From assembly GCA_018971405.1 (NCBI GenBank), contig JAGXAX010000046.1, positions 1-8,743 on the forward strand: a stretch of 8,743 nucleotides of DNA. Reading direction: 5' to 3'. The translations under genes and the position numbers were made by a program. Under the pieces are notes generated by a model. That model had not been told where the DNA came from and made no database searches. It saw nothing but the letters and a program-made list of their open reading frames with translations. Shown here piece by piece: positions 1 to 6,830 of the stretch; within the stretch, counting starts at the first letter, position 1; the number at the start of each line of letters is the position of its first letter. This stretch comes from Alphaproteobacteria bacterium. Its GTDB lineage: Bacteria > Pseudomonadota > Alphaproteobacteria > Micavibrionales > UBA2020.

Positions 1-787
1 CCTGCTTATCCACTTCGAGTTTCAGCAGCGCGGCGTCGGCGATTTTGGCGTCGACCTTCTTCACTTTATCCACGGCGGCGAAATCCCGCACGCGGCGCGT
101 GAGCCTGCCCGCGATGCGCGGCGTGCCGCGGGAACGCCTTGCGATTTCGAACGCGCCTTCCGGCGTGATGTCCATGCCGATGATCCCCGCGCCGCGCTGC
201 ACGATCTGCGCCAGTTCTTCTGCCGCATAAAATTCCAGCCGCAGCGGAATGCCGAAACGCTCGCGCAGGGGGCGCGTGATGAGGCCGGAACGCGTCGTCG
301 CGCCCACCAGCGTAAACGGCGGCAGGTCGATGCGAACAGAGCGGGCCGCGGGGCCTTCGCCGATGATCAAATCAAGCTGGCGGTCCTCCATCGCGGGATA
401 AAGAATTTCCTCGACTGCCGAGTTGAGGCGGTGAATCTCGTCGATGAACAAAACGTCATACGGCTGCAAATTGGTGAGAATGGCGGCGAGATCGCCCGCT
501 TTTGAAATCACCGGGCCGGACGTGGCGCGAAAACCGACGCCCATCTCGCGGCTGATGATCTGCGCCAGCGTCGTCTTGCCCAGCCCCGGCGGGCCGAAGA
601 GCAGCACGTGGTCGAGCGGCTCCTTGCGCGATTTGGCGGCTTCGATAAAGACTTTCAAATTTTCGCGCGTTTTTTTCTGGCCGATGAATTCGTCGATCGA
701 GAGCGGGCGGATGGACAACTCGTCGCCGTCTTTTTCCGGCTGGTAGACGGGCGCTATTTCGCGCTGGGCTTGCATATCGGATGTCAC
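1..787 (-). CDS. ruvB: Holliday junction branch migration ATPase RuvB (partial, C-terminus outside window)
   Basis: RuvB is the hexameric AAA+ motor that, with RuvA, drives branch migration of Holliday junctions in recombination and repair. The 262 visible codons include Walker A GPPGLGKT at residues 65-72, Walker [12 protein letters not shown] at 111-121, sensor-1 region GATTR at 162-166 and the arginine-finger region PLRERFG at 173-179. The family usually has about 335-350 residues, so roughly the last 75-85, mainly the DNA-binding winged-helix domain, lie outside the window. I chose the GTG at 787: it overlaps the ruvA stop by four bases (GTGA) and has AAGGAG eight bases upstream. The in-frame ATG at 775 would lie 20 bases from that site. 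Last gene of a yebC-to-ruvB run. Identification is essentially certain; the exact start is slightly less so. Confidence 0.97.
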   Translation of the reverse strand, partial: MTSDMQAQREIAPVYQPEKDGDELSIRPLSIDEFIGQKKTRENLKVFIEAAKSRKEPLDHVLLFGPPGLGKTTLAQIISREMGVGFRATSGPVISKAGDLAAILTNLQPYDVLFIDEIHRLNSAVEEILYPAMEDRQLDLIIGEGPAARSVRIDLPPFTLVGATTRSGLITRPLRERFGIPLRLEFYAAEELAQIVQRGAGIIGMDITPEGAFEIARRSRGTPRIAGRLTRRVRDFAAVDKVKKVDAKIADAALLKLEVDKQ

Positions 788-1431
788 GCGCTCAACTCCT
801 TCAGGGATTCACGGATCAGATCGCCGAGCGGCAGGTCATCGCCCTTCTCGCGCAGCACGTCGGCGACGGCGCTGAAGGCCTCGCTCCGGCCATAGCCGAG
901 ATTGATGAGCGCCGAGACGGCATCGTTGCTCGCCGCGACCGGCAGTTCGGCGGCGGGCGCGCCGCCCTTGCCCTTCTTGCCGGTCGCGGATTGCGCCTGC
1001 TGCGTCGCCGTAAGCCCGAGCGCCATTTTTCCCGCCTTCTCCTTAAGTTCGGTGATGATGCGTACCGCAAGTTTTTCCCCGACGCCATCCGCCATTTTGA
1101 TCGCCGCTTTATCTTGTGAAGCGATCACCACCGGCAAACGATCGGCCGGAACTGCGGCGAGGATCGACTGCGCCACCTTCGCGCCGACGCCCTGCACGGT
1201 GCACAAAATCAGGAACCATTCCTTTTCCGCCGCATCGGCGAAACCGTAAAGCGTGATCTGGTCTTCACGCACGATCGTCTCTATCAGCAGACTGACGGGC
1301 GTGCCCTTGTGCGCGCCGATTTTGGCCAGCGTGCGGCTCGACGCATAAACGAGATAACCGACGCCGTTCACCTCGATGATCACATAATTGCTGCCGACAT
1401 TGTCGATCAAACCGGAGAGTTTTGCGATCAT
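784..1431 (-). CDS. ruvA: Holliday junction branch migration complex subunit RuvA
   Basis: RuvA binds four-way DNA junctions as a tetramer and loads RuvB rings on opposite arms. The product is 215 aa, slightly longer than the usual ~200. It starts [10 protein letters not shown], typical of the N-terminal OB-fold domain (residues 1-65). Two helix-hairpin-helix motifs follow: [13 protein letters not shown] at about 79-91 and [13 protein letters not shown] at about 114-126. Residues ~140-165 form a low-complexity Gly/Lys/Ala/Gln linker, and ~167-215 the C-terminal RuvB-contacting domain ([11 protein letters not shown]). An open frame continues upstream to 1494, but that part lies within ruvC and is not RuvA-like. 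The ATG at 1431 has GGAGG six bases upstream and overlaps the ruvC stop as ATGA. The ruvA stop overlaps the ruvB start as GTGA, so the three genes are probably translationally coupled. Confidence 0.97.
   Translation of the reverse strand: MIAKLSGLIDNVGSNYVIIEVNGVGYLVYASSRTLAKIGAHKGTPVSLLIETIVREDQITLYGFADAAEKEWFLILCTVQGVGAKVAQSILAAVPADRLPVVIASQDKAAIKMADGVGEKLAVRIITELKEKAGKMALGLTATQQAQSATGKKGKGGAPAAELPVAASNDAVSALINLGYGRSEAFSAVADVLREKGDDLPLGDLIRESLKELSA
796..801 (-). promoter_or_regulatory. Ribosome binding site deciding the ruvB GTG start
   Basis: On the minus strand this reads AAGGAG, a near-perfect Shine-Dalgarno core, eight bases before the GTG at 787. It lies inside the 3' end of ruvA. It favours GTG 787 over the internal ATG at 775. 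Confidence 0.75.
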
Positions 1432-1934
1432 CGCACGCCTCCGCTCATGATGCCGCCCATTTTCACGCGGCTGGACGCATGGTTGGCGTGGCAAATGGCG
1501 ACGGCGAGGGCGTCCGCCGCATCGGGCGAAGCCTCGACGCCGGGGAGCAGCGTGCGGATCATCATCTGCACCTGCTCTTTTTCCGCATGCCCCGCGCCGA
1601 CCACGGATTTTTTCACCAGATTGGCGGGATATTCCGAAACGGGAATGCCGAACTTCGCGGGCGCGAGCAGCGCGATGCCGCGCGCAAGGCCGAGTTTCAG
1701 CGAAGACGCGGGATTTTTATTCACAAACACTTCCTCGACCGCCGCTTCTTCCGGCAGCCAGAGCTGCATCTGCTGCGTCAGGCCATCGAAAATTTCCGCA
1801 AGCCGCCGTGCCGACGGCGATTTGGCATTCGTTTCAACAACGCCGTGGGAGACATGCGAGATCCTGTTGCCCTGCACGTCGATCAGCCCCCAGCCCGTGC
1901 GCTGCAATCCCGGATCGATGCCGATAATTCTCAT
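1428..1934 (-). CDS. ruvC: Crossover junction endodeoxyribonuclease RuvC (Holliday junction resolvase)
   Basis: RuvC is a dimeric RNase H-fold nuclease that cuts paired strands of Holliday junctions after RuvAB migration. The product is 168 aa, normal for the family. It begins MRIIGIDPGLQRTGWG. The four acidic metal-binding residues known from E. coli RuvC (D7, E66, D138, D141) correspond to D7, E67 (VEEVF), and D138 and D141 (DAAD) here, so the active site looks intact. The Lys/Arg-rich VKKSVVGAGHAEKEQV stretch at ~107-122 matches the conserved region before the last catalytic aspartates. The start ATG at 1934 has GGAGGA seven bases upstream. It follows the stop of the upstream small gene by three bases, and its stop overlaps the ruvA start as ATGA. 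Confidence 0.97.
   Translation of the reverse strand: MRIIGIDPGLQRTGWGLIDVQGNRISHVSHGVVETNAKSPSARRLAEIFDGLTQQMQLWLPEEAAVEEVFVNKNPASSLKLGLARGIALLAPAKFGIPVSEYPANLVKKSVVGAGHAEKEQVQMMIRTLLPGVEASPDAADALAVAICHANHASSRVKMGGIMSGGVR
1438..1442 (-). promoter_or_regulatory. Ribosome binding site deciding the ruvA start
   Basis: Minus-strand GGAGG, six bases before the ATG at 1431 and inside the ruvC 3' end. It supports starting RuvA at MIAKL rather than at the upstream in-frame start near 1494. Confidence 0.75.
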
Positions 1935-1937
1935 GCT

Positions 1938-2408
1938 CTAATCCTCCAACTTCGCTATACTGCGGATATAGGCGACGAAATCCGGATCTTCGCCGGGCAG
2001 CAGCTCGGGCAGAAAAGCGCGGAAATCCGGCCGCTTGCACCAGAAAATGATATAGTCCTCCCACGTCGACCAGAGGCGCAGCGATTCCCTGTCCATCTTC
2101 TTCTCGTACACGAGAATGAACGCCTGCTCGAACAGGGAGACGAGAGAGTCGAAAATGATCTTCTTGCGCTCTTTTTGCTCGGGGCTAAGCGCGCCATCGG
2201 GAACAGGATCGGTGCGCAGGCGAAGGTCCGCGTTGCGGATGAGCAGGTCGTTGAATTTCGCGTATTCTCCGGCGAGCGCCTGATACATTTCCTCGTTCTT
2301 GACCTTGGCTTCCTTGCTTTTCTCGTACATGAAAAGCGCTATGGCATAGGGCGCGGAAAGCGCCAGCGCGATATTGGCCGCCATCAACCAGAATTCGGCG
2401 ACGGTCAT
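1938..2408 (-). CDS. Uncharacterised protein with one N-terminal membrane helix
   Basis: I do not recognise this 156-aa protein. One hydrophobic segment at ~6-27 ([20 protein letters not shown]) is followed by a lysine-rich stretch (KSKEAKVK, 30-37). By the positive-inside rule the long C-terminal part should therefore face the cytoplasm. That part looks mainly alpha-helical and ends in an aromatic region with W113, W116, W123, a [15 protein letters not shown] stretch at 123-137 and DPDFVAYI at 141-148. I see no catalytic motif or nucleotide-binding site. The reading frame looks genuine: it fills the yebC-ruvC gap exactly, its ATG overlaps the yebC stop as ATGA, and its stop is three bases before ruvC. 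No strong Shine-Dalgarno precedes the ATG, so it probably depends on coupling to yebC. A role in recombination or translation would be guilt by association only. Confidence 0.85.
   Translation of the reverse strand: MTVAEFWLMAANIALALSAPYAIALFMYEKSKEAKVKNEEMYQALAGEYAKFNDLLIRNADLRLRTDPVPDGALSPEQKERKKIIFDSLVSLFEQAFILVYEKKMDRESLRLWSTWEDYIIFWCKRPDFRAFLPELLPGEDPDFVAYIRSIAKLED
1942..1947 (-). promoter_or_regulatory. Ribosome binding site of ruvC inside the end of the upstream gene
   Basis: Minus-strand GGAGGA, seven bases before the ruvC ATG at 1934. It is formed by the last sense codons (TTG GAG GAT) of the preceding small gene, so ribosomes finishing that gene pass over the ruvC initiation site. 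This fits coupled translation. Confidence 0.7.
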
Positions 2409-3160
2409 GATGCCATCAACCGCGCCATCACGCCGTCGTCCATTTCAAAGTTGGCGAATACGTTCTGCACGTCGTCGCTATCTTCCAGCGTTTCGATCAT
2501 GGCGAGCAGGTCTTTCGCCTGCTCAGGCGCGACGGCGACGGTGTTGTTCGGCTTCCAGACGATGCCGGACTCCCGCGCTTCGCCGAATTTCGCCTCCAGC
2601 GCCTCCTTGACGGCAATAAAATCGGACGGCCGGGCCGTGACCTCGTGCGCGTCGGCGGAAGATTCAACGTTCTCCGCCCCCGCCTCGACCGCGGCCTCGA
2701 ACATTTTATCGTCCGCCGCAACGTCGGCCGGAAAACTGATCGACCCCACCCGCACGAACATGAAGCTGACCGAATTCGTCTCGCCCAGCGCGCCGCCGTT
2801 TTTGGCAAAGGCGGTGCGGACATCGCCCGCCGTGCGGTTGCGGTTGTCGGTCAGTGCCTCGACGATCACCGCGACGCCGCCCGGGCCATAGCCCTCGTAG
2901 CGGATTTCCTCATAATTCGACGCATCGGCACTATTCGGGCTGCCCTGCTCGATGGCGCGCTTGATGCGGTCGTTCGCCATGTTGTTCTTTCGCGCCTCGA
3001 CGATGGCATTGCGCAGGCGCGGGTTGGCGTCCGGATCAGGCTGGCCGGACTTCGCCGCCACTGTAATTTCACGCGCCAGCTTATTGAAAATTTTGGCTTT
3101 CTTTTTATCCTGCGCACCCTTGCGGTGCATGATGTTCTTGAACTGGGAATGGCCGGCCAT
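2405..3160 (-). CDS. yebC: YebC/PmpR/TACO1-family protein
   Basis: The product is 251 aa and starts with the family hallmark [20 protein letters not shown], followed by [16 protein letters not shown] and [16 protein letters not shown]. Other family signatures are [14 protein letters not shown] at ~88-101 and a Glu/Asp-rich C-terminus ([20 protein letters not shown], ~223-242). The family is cytoplasmic. Members were first described as DNA-binding regulators (PmpR). More recent work links the bacterial and mitochondrial (TACO1) proteins to efficient translation of difficult peptide stretches. The sequence alone does not say which role dominates here. It is the first gene after the 94-base intergenic gap and so likely leads the run to ruvB. 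A modest GAGG lies about nine bases before the ATG. Adjacency to ruvCAB is a widespread bacterial arrangement. Confidence 0.96.
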   Translation of the reverse strand: MAGHSQFKNIMHRKGAQDKKKAKIFNKLAREITVAAKSGQPDPDANPRLRNAIVEARKNNMANDRIKRAIEQGSPNSADASNYEEIRYEGYGPGGVAVIVEALTDNRNRTAGDVRTAFAKNGGALGETNSVSFMFVRVGSISFPADVAADDKMFEAAVEAGAENVESSADAHEVTARPSDFIAVKEALEAKFGEARESGIVWKPNNTVAVAPEQAKDLLAMIETLEDSDDVQNVFANFEMDDGVMARLMAS

Positions 3161-3254
3161 GCCTCACCGCCTCTTTTTATTGATTTTACTGCCTTATTTT
3201 TAGCATATGCGGCGCCTTTGAGAAAGGATGTTTCTCTTTTGTACTACATATATA
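3161..3254 (-). promoter_or_regulatory. Intergenic region, probable yebC-ruv operon promoter region
   Basis: This is the only real intergenic gap. By my count 35 of 94 bases are G or C, about 37%, clearly lower than the flanking genes. A promoter for yebC and the downstream ruv genes is expected here. Minus-strand TATGCT (3202-3207) and TAAAAT (3183-3188) resemble -10 boxes, but neither has a convincing -35 box at normal spacing, so I do not assign a specific promoter. The region also holds the 8-base palindrome GCATATGC (3203-3210) directly followed by GGCGCC (3211-3216). The call rests on position and base composition. Confidence 0.4.
3220..3236. repeat. Small inverted repeat between puuD and yebC
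   Basis: The plus strand reads GAGAAA, a five-base loop GGATG, then TTTCTC, followed by TTTT. In the minus-strand transcript, which is the direction of the flanking genes, the hairpin is not followed by a U-run. It is therefore a poor terminator for puuD. The stem is six base pairs and mostly A-T. It may be a protein-binding palindrome or chance. Confidence 0.3.
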
Positions 3255-4451
3255 TTATGGATATTTAGTCAGCTCTTTCAGACCCTCGCCAAGCTCCGCC
3301 CGTTCCTGCGGCGTCATGTGGGTGGCGTTGCCGAGCGGCATGGCCGTGTGGTCGACCGCCTGCGCCATGATCAGCGGCGCGTATTTTTCGATCTCCGGCA
3401 TGGTGTCGAATGCGATGCCTTTCGGCGCGGCGGTGAAGCCTGCCTCAGTCGGCATATCGCTGTGGCAGGCACTGCAGCGTTCGCGGACGATCAGCCGCAC
3501 CTCGGCGGGCGAAACCGCGCCCTTGACGGTCGGTGCCGGATTGCTGCCGTGCGCCGAGACGAACAGCGCGACGATGACGATGCCGAGCGCCCCCGCGACA
3601 GGATACCAGTAATTGACGTTGCCCTTATGCTTGAGGTTAAAAAACTGCCGGATCGGCCAGGCCGCCGCCGCCAGCCCCGCCAGCACCAGCCAGTTGTGCG
3701 GCACGCTGTAAAGCATCGGGTAATGGTTGCTGATCATCACCAGCAGCACGGGCAGAGTCATATAATTGTTATGCACCGAGCGTTGCTTGGCCTCTGCACC
3801 GAGGCGCGGATCAGGCGTCTCGCCTGCCAGCAGCGCGGCGACAACCTTCTTCTGGTTGGGAATGATGACCTTGAAAACATTTGCCACCATCACCGTGCCG
3901 AGCATCGCGCCGACGTGGATGAACGCGCCACGGCCGGAGAAAATATGGCACAACGCATAGGCCCCAGCCGTGACCGCTAGAAACCACACGATGCCGAAAA
4001 GCCCGTTGTCGCGGCCGACGGGAGAGCGGCACAGTTCGTCATAGAAAACCCAGCCGCCGAATATGAACGAAAGGCCGATAAACGCCGCCTGAAACGGGGT
4101 GAGCGGCATCTTCGCGGGGTCGATAAGGTACAAATTCGCGCTGTAATAATACATCAGGCACAGCAGCGAAAAGCCGCTGAGCCACGTAAAATATGCCTCC
4201 CACTTGAACCAGTGCAGATGCTTGGGCATATGCGCGGGCGCGACGGCATATTTCTTGGGGTTATAAAACCCGCCGCCGTGCACGGCCCAGAGTTCGCCCG
4301 TGACGCCCGCCTTTTTCTCCTCGGCGGACGGCGCGGTCAGGCTATTGTCGAGCCAGACGAAATAGAACGACGCGCCGATCCACGCGATCCCCGTAATCAC
4401 ATGCAGCCAGCGCAGCGCGAGGTTCAGCCATGCGGCGTAGTCGATGATCAT
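3255..4451 (-). CDS. puuD: Membrane-bound cytochrome c urate hydroxylase PuuD
   Basis: PuuD oxidises urate to 5-hydroxyisourate in the inner membrane and passes electrons to a cytochrome c domain and the respiratory chain, unlike soluble uricase, which produces H2O2. The product is 398 aa, typical of the family. The N-terminal ~300 residues carry about eight hydrophobic segments (roughly 9-26, 88-110, 120-138, 151-170, 176-196, 231-248, 253-264, 284-301). They contain characteristic motifs such as WLHVITGIAWIGASFYFVWLD at 15-35 and SVHNNYMTLPVL at 225-236. The C-terminal ~85 residues are a mono-haem cytochrome c domain with CSACH (326-330) as haem attachment site and M371 (AMPLGNATHMT) as likely axial ligand. 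The ATG at 4451 follows the aceB stop by one base with only a weak Shine-Dalgarno, so translational coupling is likely. It is the last gene of the purine group. Confidence 0.93.
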   Translation of the reverse strand: MIIDYAAWLNLALRWLHVITGIAWIGASFYFVWLDNSLTAPSAEEKKAGVTGELWAVHGGGFYNPKKYAVAPAHMPKHLHWFKWEAYFTWLSGFSLLCLMYYYSANLYLIDPAKMPLTPFQAAFIGLSFIFGGWVFYDELCRSPVGRDNGLFGIVWFLAVTAGAYALCHIFSGRGAFIHVGAMLGTVMVANVFKVIIPNQKKVVAALLAGETPDPRLGAEAKQRSVHNNYMTLPVLLVMISNHYPMLYSVPHNWLVLAGLAAAAWPIRQFFNLKHKGNVNYWYPVAGALGIVIVALFVSAHGSNPAPTVKGAVSPAEVRLIVRERCSACHSDMPTEAGFTAAPKGIAFDTMPEIEKYAPLIMAQAVDHTAMPLGNATHMTPQERAELGEGLKELTKYP

Positions 4452-4452
4452 T

Positions 4453-6042
4453 TTAAGCCTGCTTCGCCTTATTCGCCGGTTCCTTCTCGTAGGCGAGAAC
4501 CATGTCGTAGGCCTTGGTGGTGAGGAACTCGTCGAGCTTCCCCGCCATCACCATATCTCGGAACAACAGCGAGGCATCATGCAAATGCCTGTCGCGACCG
4601 AGTTCACCCGTCAGCTTCATCGTTTCCTGCTTCATCAAGTCGTGCATCAGTGCGTCATCCAGCGCGCGGCCGTCCTTCATCATGACCTTGTGATGCCGCC
4701 ACTGCCAGAGCTGTGTGCGGGATATTTCCGCCGTCGCCGCATCTTCCATTAGATTGTAAAGCGGCACACAGCCATTGCCGCCGAGCCAGGCACGCAGGTA
4801 CAAAATGCCAACGTTGATGTTCTTGCGCACGCCCGCCTCGGTGACGTCGCCCTTGGGCACGGTCAGCAGATCCTGCGCGGCGGCCTTCACGTCTTCGCGC
4901 AATTTATCAAGCTGGTTCGCCATCGGCATGTACTTGTCAAAAATCGTACGCGCCACGGCCACCAGCCCCGGATGCGCGACCCATGTGCCGTCGTGGCCGT
5001 CTTCCGCCTCGCGTTTTTTGTCCGCGCCGACTTTTTCCATCGCCGCCTTGTTCGCGGCTTCGTCGTTCTTGATCGGAATTTGCGCCGCCATGCCGCCCAT
5101 GGCAAACGCCTTGCGCCTGTGGCAGGTTTTGATGAGGAGTTGGCTATAAGAGCGCAAAAAGTGCGACTGCATCGTTACCGTATCACGGTCCGGCAGGACG
5201 AAGGATTTATGCGCCGAAAACCGCTTGATGAAATTGAAGATATAATCCCACCGCCCGCAGTTGAGGCCCACGATATGTTCGCGCAGGACGGAGAGTATTT
5301 CATCCATCTGGAAGGCGGCGGTGATCGTCTCGATCAGCACCGTCACGCGCACCGTGCCGCGCGGCAGTTTCAGCGCGTCTTCGGCATGGGTAATGACTTC
5401 GCTCCACAGTTGCGCCTCATGATAGCTTTCCATCTTCGGCAGGTAGAAATAAGGCTTTTTGCGGTTGTGGAAGAGATACAGCCCGAAATCGAAGAACGAT
5501 GCGGAGAGTGGTTCACCTTCCAGCAGCAAATGTTTTTCCTCCATGTGCAGCCCGCGCGGGCGCACCATCAGCACTGCGGTTTTGTCGTTCAGCTTGTATT
5601 CCTTGTGTGTGACGGGGTCGATGTAGTTGATGCGGCGGGTGTTGGCGTCCATCAGGTTGATCTGACCGTTGATGACGTTCGCCCATGTCGGCGTGCTGGA
5701 ATCCTCGAAATCGGCCATGAAGACGTTCGCGCCCGAGTTCAGCGCGTTGATGATCATCTTGCGGTCCACGGGGCCGGTAATCTCCACGCGGCGGTCGAGC
5801 AGGTCATCAGGTATCGCGCGCACCGACCATGCGGCCGCGCGCATGTTCGCCGTTTCGGGCGGAAAATCGAGCTTGCCCGTCTTGTCCAACTCCGCCTGCC
5901 TTTTCACGCGATCTTCCATGAGTTCGCGGCGGCGGTGCCCGAAATGATCCTCCAGATCGAGGATGAATTCCAGCGCCTCGGGCGTGAAGACGCGCTCCTG
6001 CCCCGCGATCTTTTCCGCCTCGACTTTCAATCCGTATTTCAT
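4453..6042 (-). CDS. aceB: Malate synthase A
   Basis: This enzyme condenses glyoxylate with acetyl-CoA to malate. The product is 529 aa, matching the A type (about 530 aa) rather than the ~720-aa G type. The family signature REHIVGLNCGRWDYIF is at 254-269. Residues expected in the active site are R161 (MVRPRG), the Mg-binding acids E238 (LIETI) and D266 (RWDYIF), and the acidic pair E433/D434 (NLMEDAATAEISR) in the catalytic-base region. ADFEDSSTPTW at 110-120 is also family-typical. The frame stays open to 6168, but the extra 42 residues lie inside xdhC and are not malate synthase-like. The ATG at 6042 has GAGGAGG ten bases upstream and overlaps the xdhC stop as ATGA. No isocitrate lyase gene is visible. 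Its place between xdhC and puuD suggests it consumes glyoxylate from purine ureide breakdown. Confidence 0.95.
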   Translation of the reverse strand: MKYGLKVEAEKIAGQERVFTPEALEFILDLEDHFGHRRRELMEDRVKRQAELDKTGKLDFPPETANMRAAAWSVRAIPDDLLDRRVEITGPVDRKMIINALNSGANVFMADFEDSSTPTWANVINGQINLMDANTRRINYIDPVTHKEYKLNDKTAVLMVRPRGLHMEEKHLLLEGEPLSASFFDFGLYLFHNRKKPYFYLPKMESYHEAQLWSEVITHAEDALKLPRGTVRVTVLIETITAAFQMDEILSVLREHIVGLNCGRWDYIFNFIKRFSAHKSFVLPDRDTVTMQSHFLRSYSQLLIKTCHRRKAFAMGGMAAQIPIKNDEAANKAAMEKVGADKKREAEDGHDGTWVAHPGLVAVARTIFDKYMPMANQLDKLREDVKAAAQDLLTVPKGDVTEAGVRKNINVGILYLRAWLGGNGCVPLYNLMEDAATAEISRTQLWQWRHHKVMMKDGRALDDALMHDLMKQETMKLTGELGRDRHLHDASLLFRDMVMAGKLDEFLTTKAYDMVLAYEKEPANKAKQA

Positions 6043-6830
6043 ACCGCTTTTTCCTCCTCTTGTTCTTCCGTGCAGGGCGTAAGGCCAAGCGTGAGCAGTT
6101 CCGCCGCCAAGGCAATCGCAATCTCGCGCGGGTGCTTGCCCGTGACGCCTTTGATGCCAATGGGGCACACCAGCCTTTGCGTGTCCAGCTCCAGCGCCTG
6201 CAATCTTTTTCTGAACCGCGCCGATTTCGTTTTCGATCCGATCAGGCCGAGATAGGCGAAGCTCCCGTGTTCCAGTGCCGCCTTGACGATTTCAAAATCC
6301 AGCGCGTGGTCGTGAGTCATGACGACAATATATGTCGTTTCCGTCGCTTCTTTCAGCTTGCCGATCGGGCGCGTGGTGATGATTTTCTTGCAATTCCGCG
6401 GAATGGCTGCGGGGAATTCCTCCGCGCGTTCATCAACCCATATGACGCTGATCGGCAGTTCGTCCAGCACCTTCACCACCTCGCGCCCCACATGCCCCGC
6501 GCCGAACAGCAAAACTTTTTTGCGCGTCGTGGCGAAAGGCTCCAGCAGCACCGTCACATGCCCGCCGCAGCATTGCGCCAATGCGGGCCCGAGCGGATAA
6601 TCCTTCGCCTGCGGCCCTGACACGGCCGCCGATAAAAGCTTTCGCGCCGCCACGATGGATTCAAACTCGAGATTTCCGCCGCCGATGGTGCCGAACTGCT
6701 TTTCCGCCGTAACGACCATCTTCGTTCCCGCCTCGCGCGGCGTCGAACCTTTGGCCTCCGTCACCGTAATCAACACGCAAGGCGTTTCGTTCGCGCGGAG
6801 ACCGGTCAGCACATCCAGCCAGTCGTTCAT
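6039..6830 (-). CDS. xdhC: Xanthine dehydrogenase accessory protein XdhC
   Basis: In characterised systems XdhC binds molybdenum cofactor, assists its sulfuration and delivers it to the large subunit of xanthine dehydrogenase; it is not part of the mature enzyme. The product is 263 aa. The N-terminal XdhC/CoxI domain (about 1-100) carries KGSTPREAGTKM at 27-38, IGGGNLE at 49-55 and a QCCGGHV motif at 86-92 whose cysteines (C87, C88) are candidates for cofactor or sulfur handling. The C-terminal Rossmann-like domain carries LLFGAGHVGREV at 107-118, VMTHDHALD at 170-178, LGLIGSK at 194-200 and GKHPREIAIALAAEL at 231-245. The ATG at 6830 overlaps the xdhB stop as ATGA, and its own stop overlaps aceB the same way. 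The tail (EEQEEEKAV) is very acidic, and its coding bases supply the aceB ribosome binding site. Confidence 0.95.
   Translation of the reverse strand: MNDWLDVLTGLRANETPCVLITVTEAKGSTPREAGTKMVVTAEKQFGTIGGGNLEFESIVAARKLLSAAVSGPQAKDYPLGPALAQCCGGHVTVLLEPFATTRKKVLLFGAGHVGREVVKVLDELPISVIWVDERAEEFPAAIPRNCKKIITTRPIGKLKEATETTYIVVMTHDHALDFEIVKAALEHGSFAYLGLIGSKTKSARFRKRLQALELDTQRLVCPIGIKGVTGKHPREIAIALAAELLTLGLTPCTEEQEEEKAV
6053..6059 (-). promoter_or_regulatory. Ribosome binding site deciding the aceB start
   Basis: Minus-strand GAGGAGG, ten bases before the ATG at 6042, is among the strongest Shine-Dalgarno sequences in the window. It lies inside the last codons of xdhC (its Glu-rich tail) and supports the short malate synthase start over the frame extension to 6168. 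Confidence 0.75.

Noticed and set aside
1432..1494. A 21-residue N-terminal extension of RuvA
   Set aside because: It lies inside ruvC, and the canonical MIAKLSG start with its own GGAGG is at 1431.
1422..2891. A 489-codon open frame on the plus strand opposite ruvC, the small gene and yebC
   Set aside because: It spans three well-supported genes and the translation is rich in His, Arg and Asp with no recognisable domain. This is typical of an antisense shadow of G+C-biased codons.
3220..3240. A hairpin with T-run as a terminator
   Set aside because: The T-run follows the hairpin only in the plus direction, where no gene is transcribed. The stem is short and A-T-rich, so it is listed only as an inverted repeat.
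6043..6168. A 42-residue N-terminal extension of malate synthase
   Set aside because: It lies inside xdhC, is unlike malate synthase, and the strong GAGGAGG points to the ATG at 6042, giving a normal-length enzyme.
4972..6255. A 427-codon open frame on the plus strand opposite aceB and xdhC
   Set aside because: It crosses the boundary of two strongly supported minus-strand genes and looks like a shadow frame.
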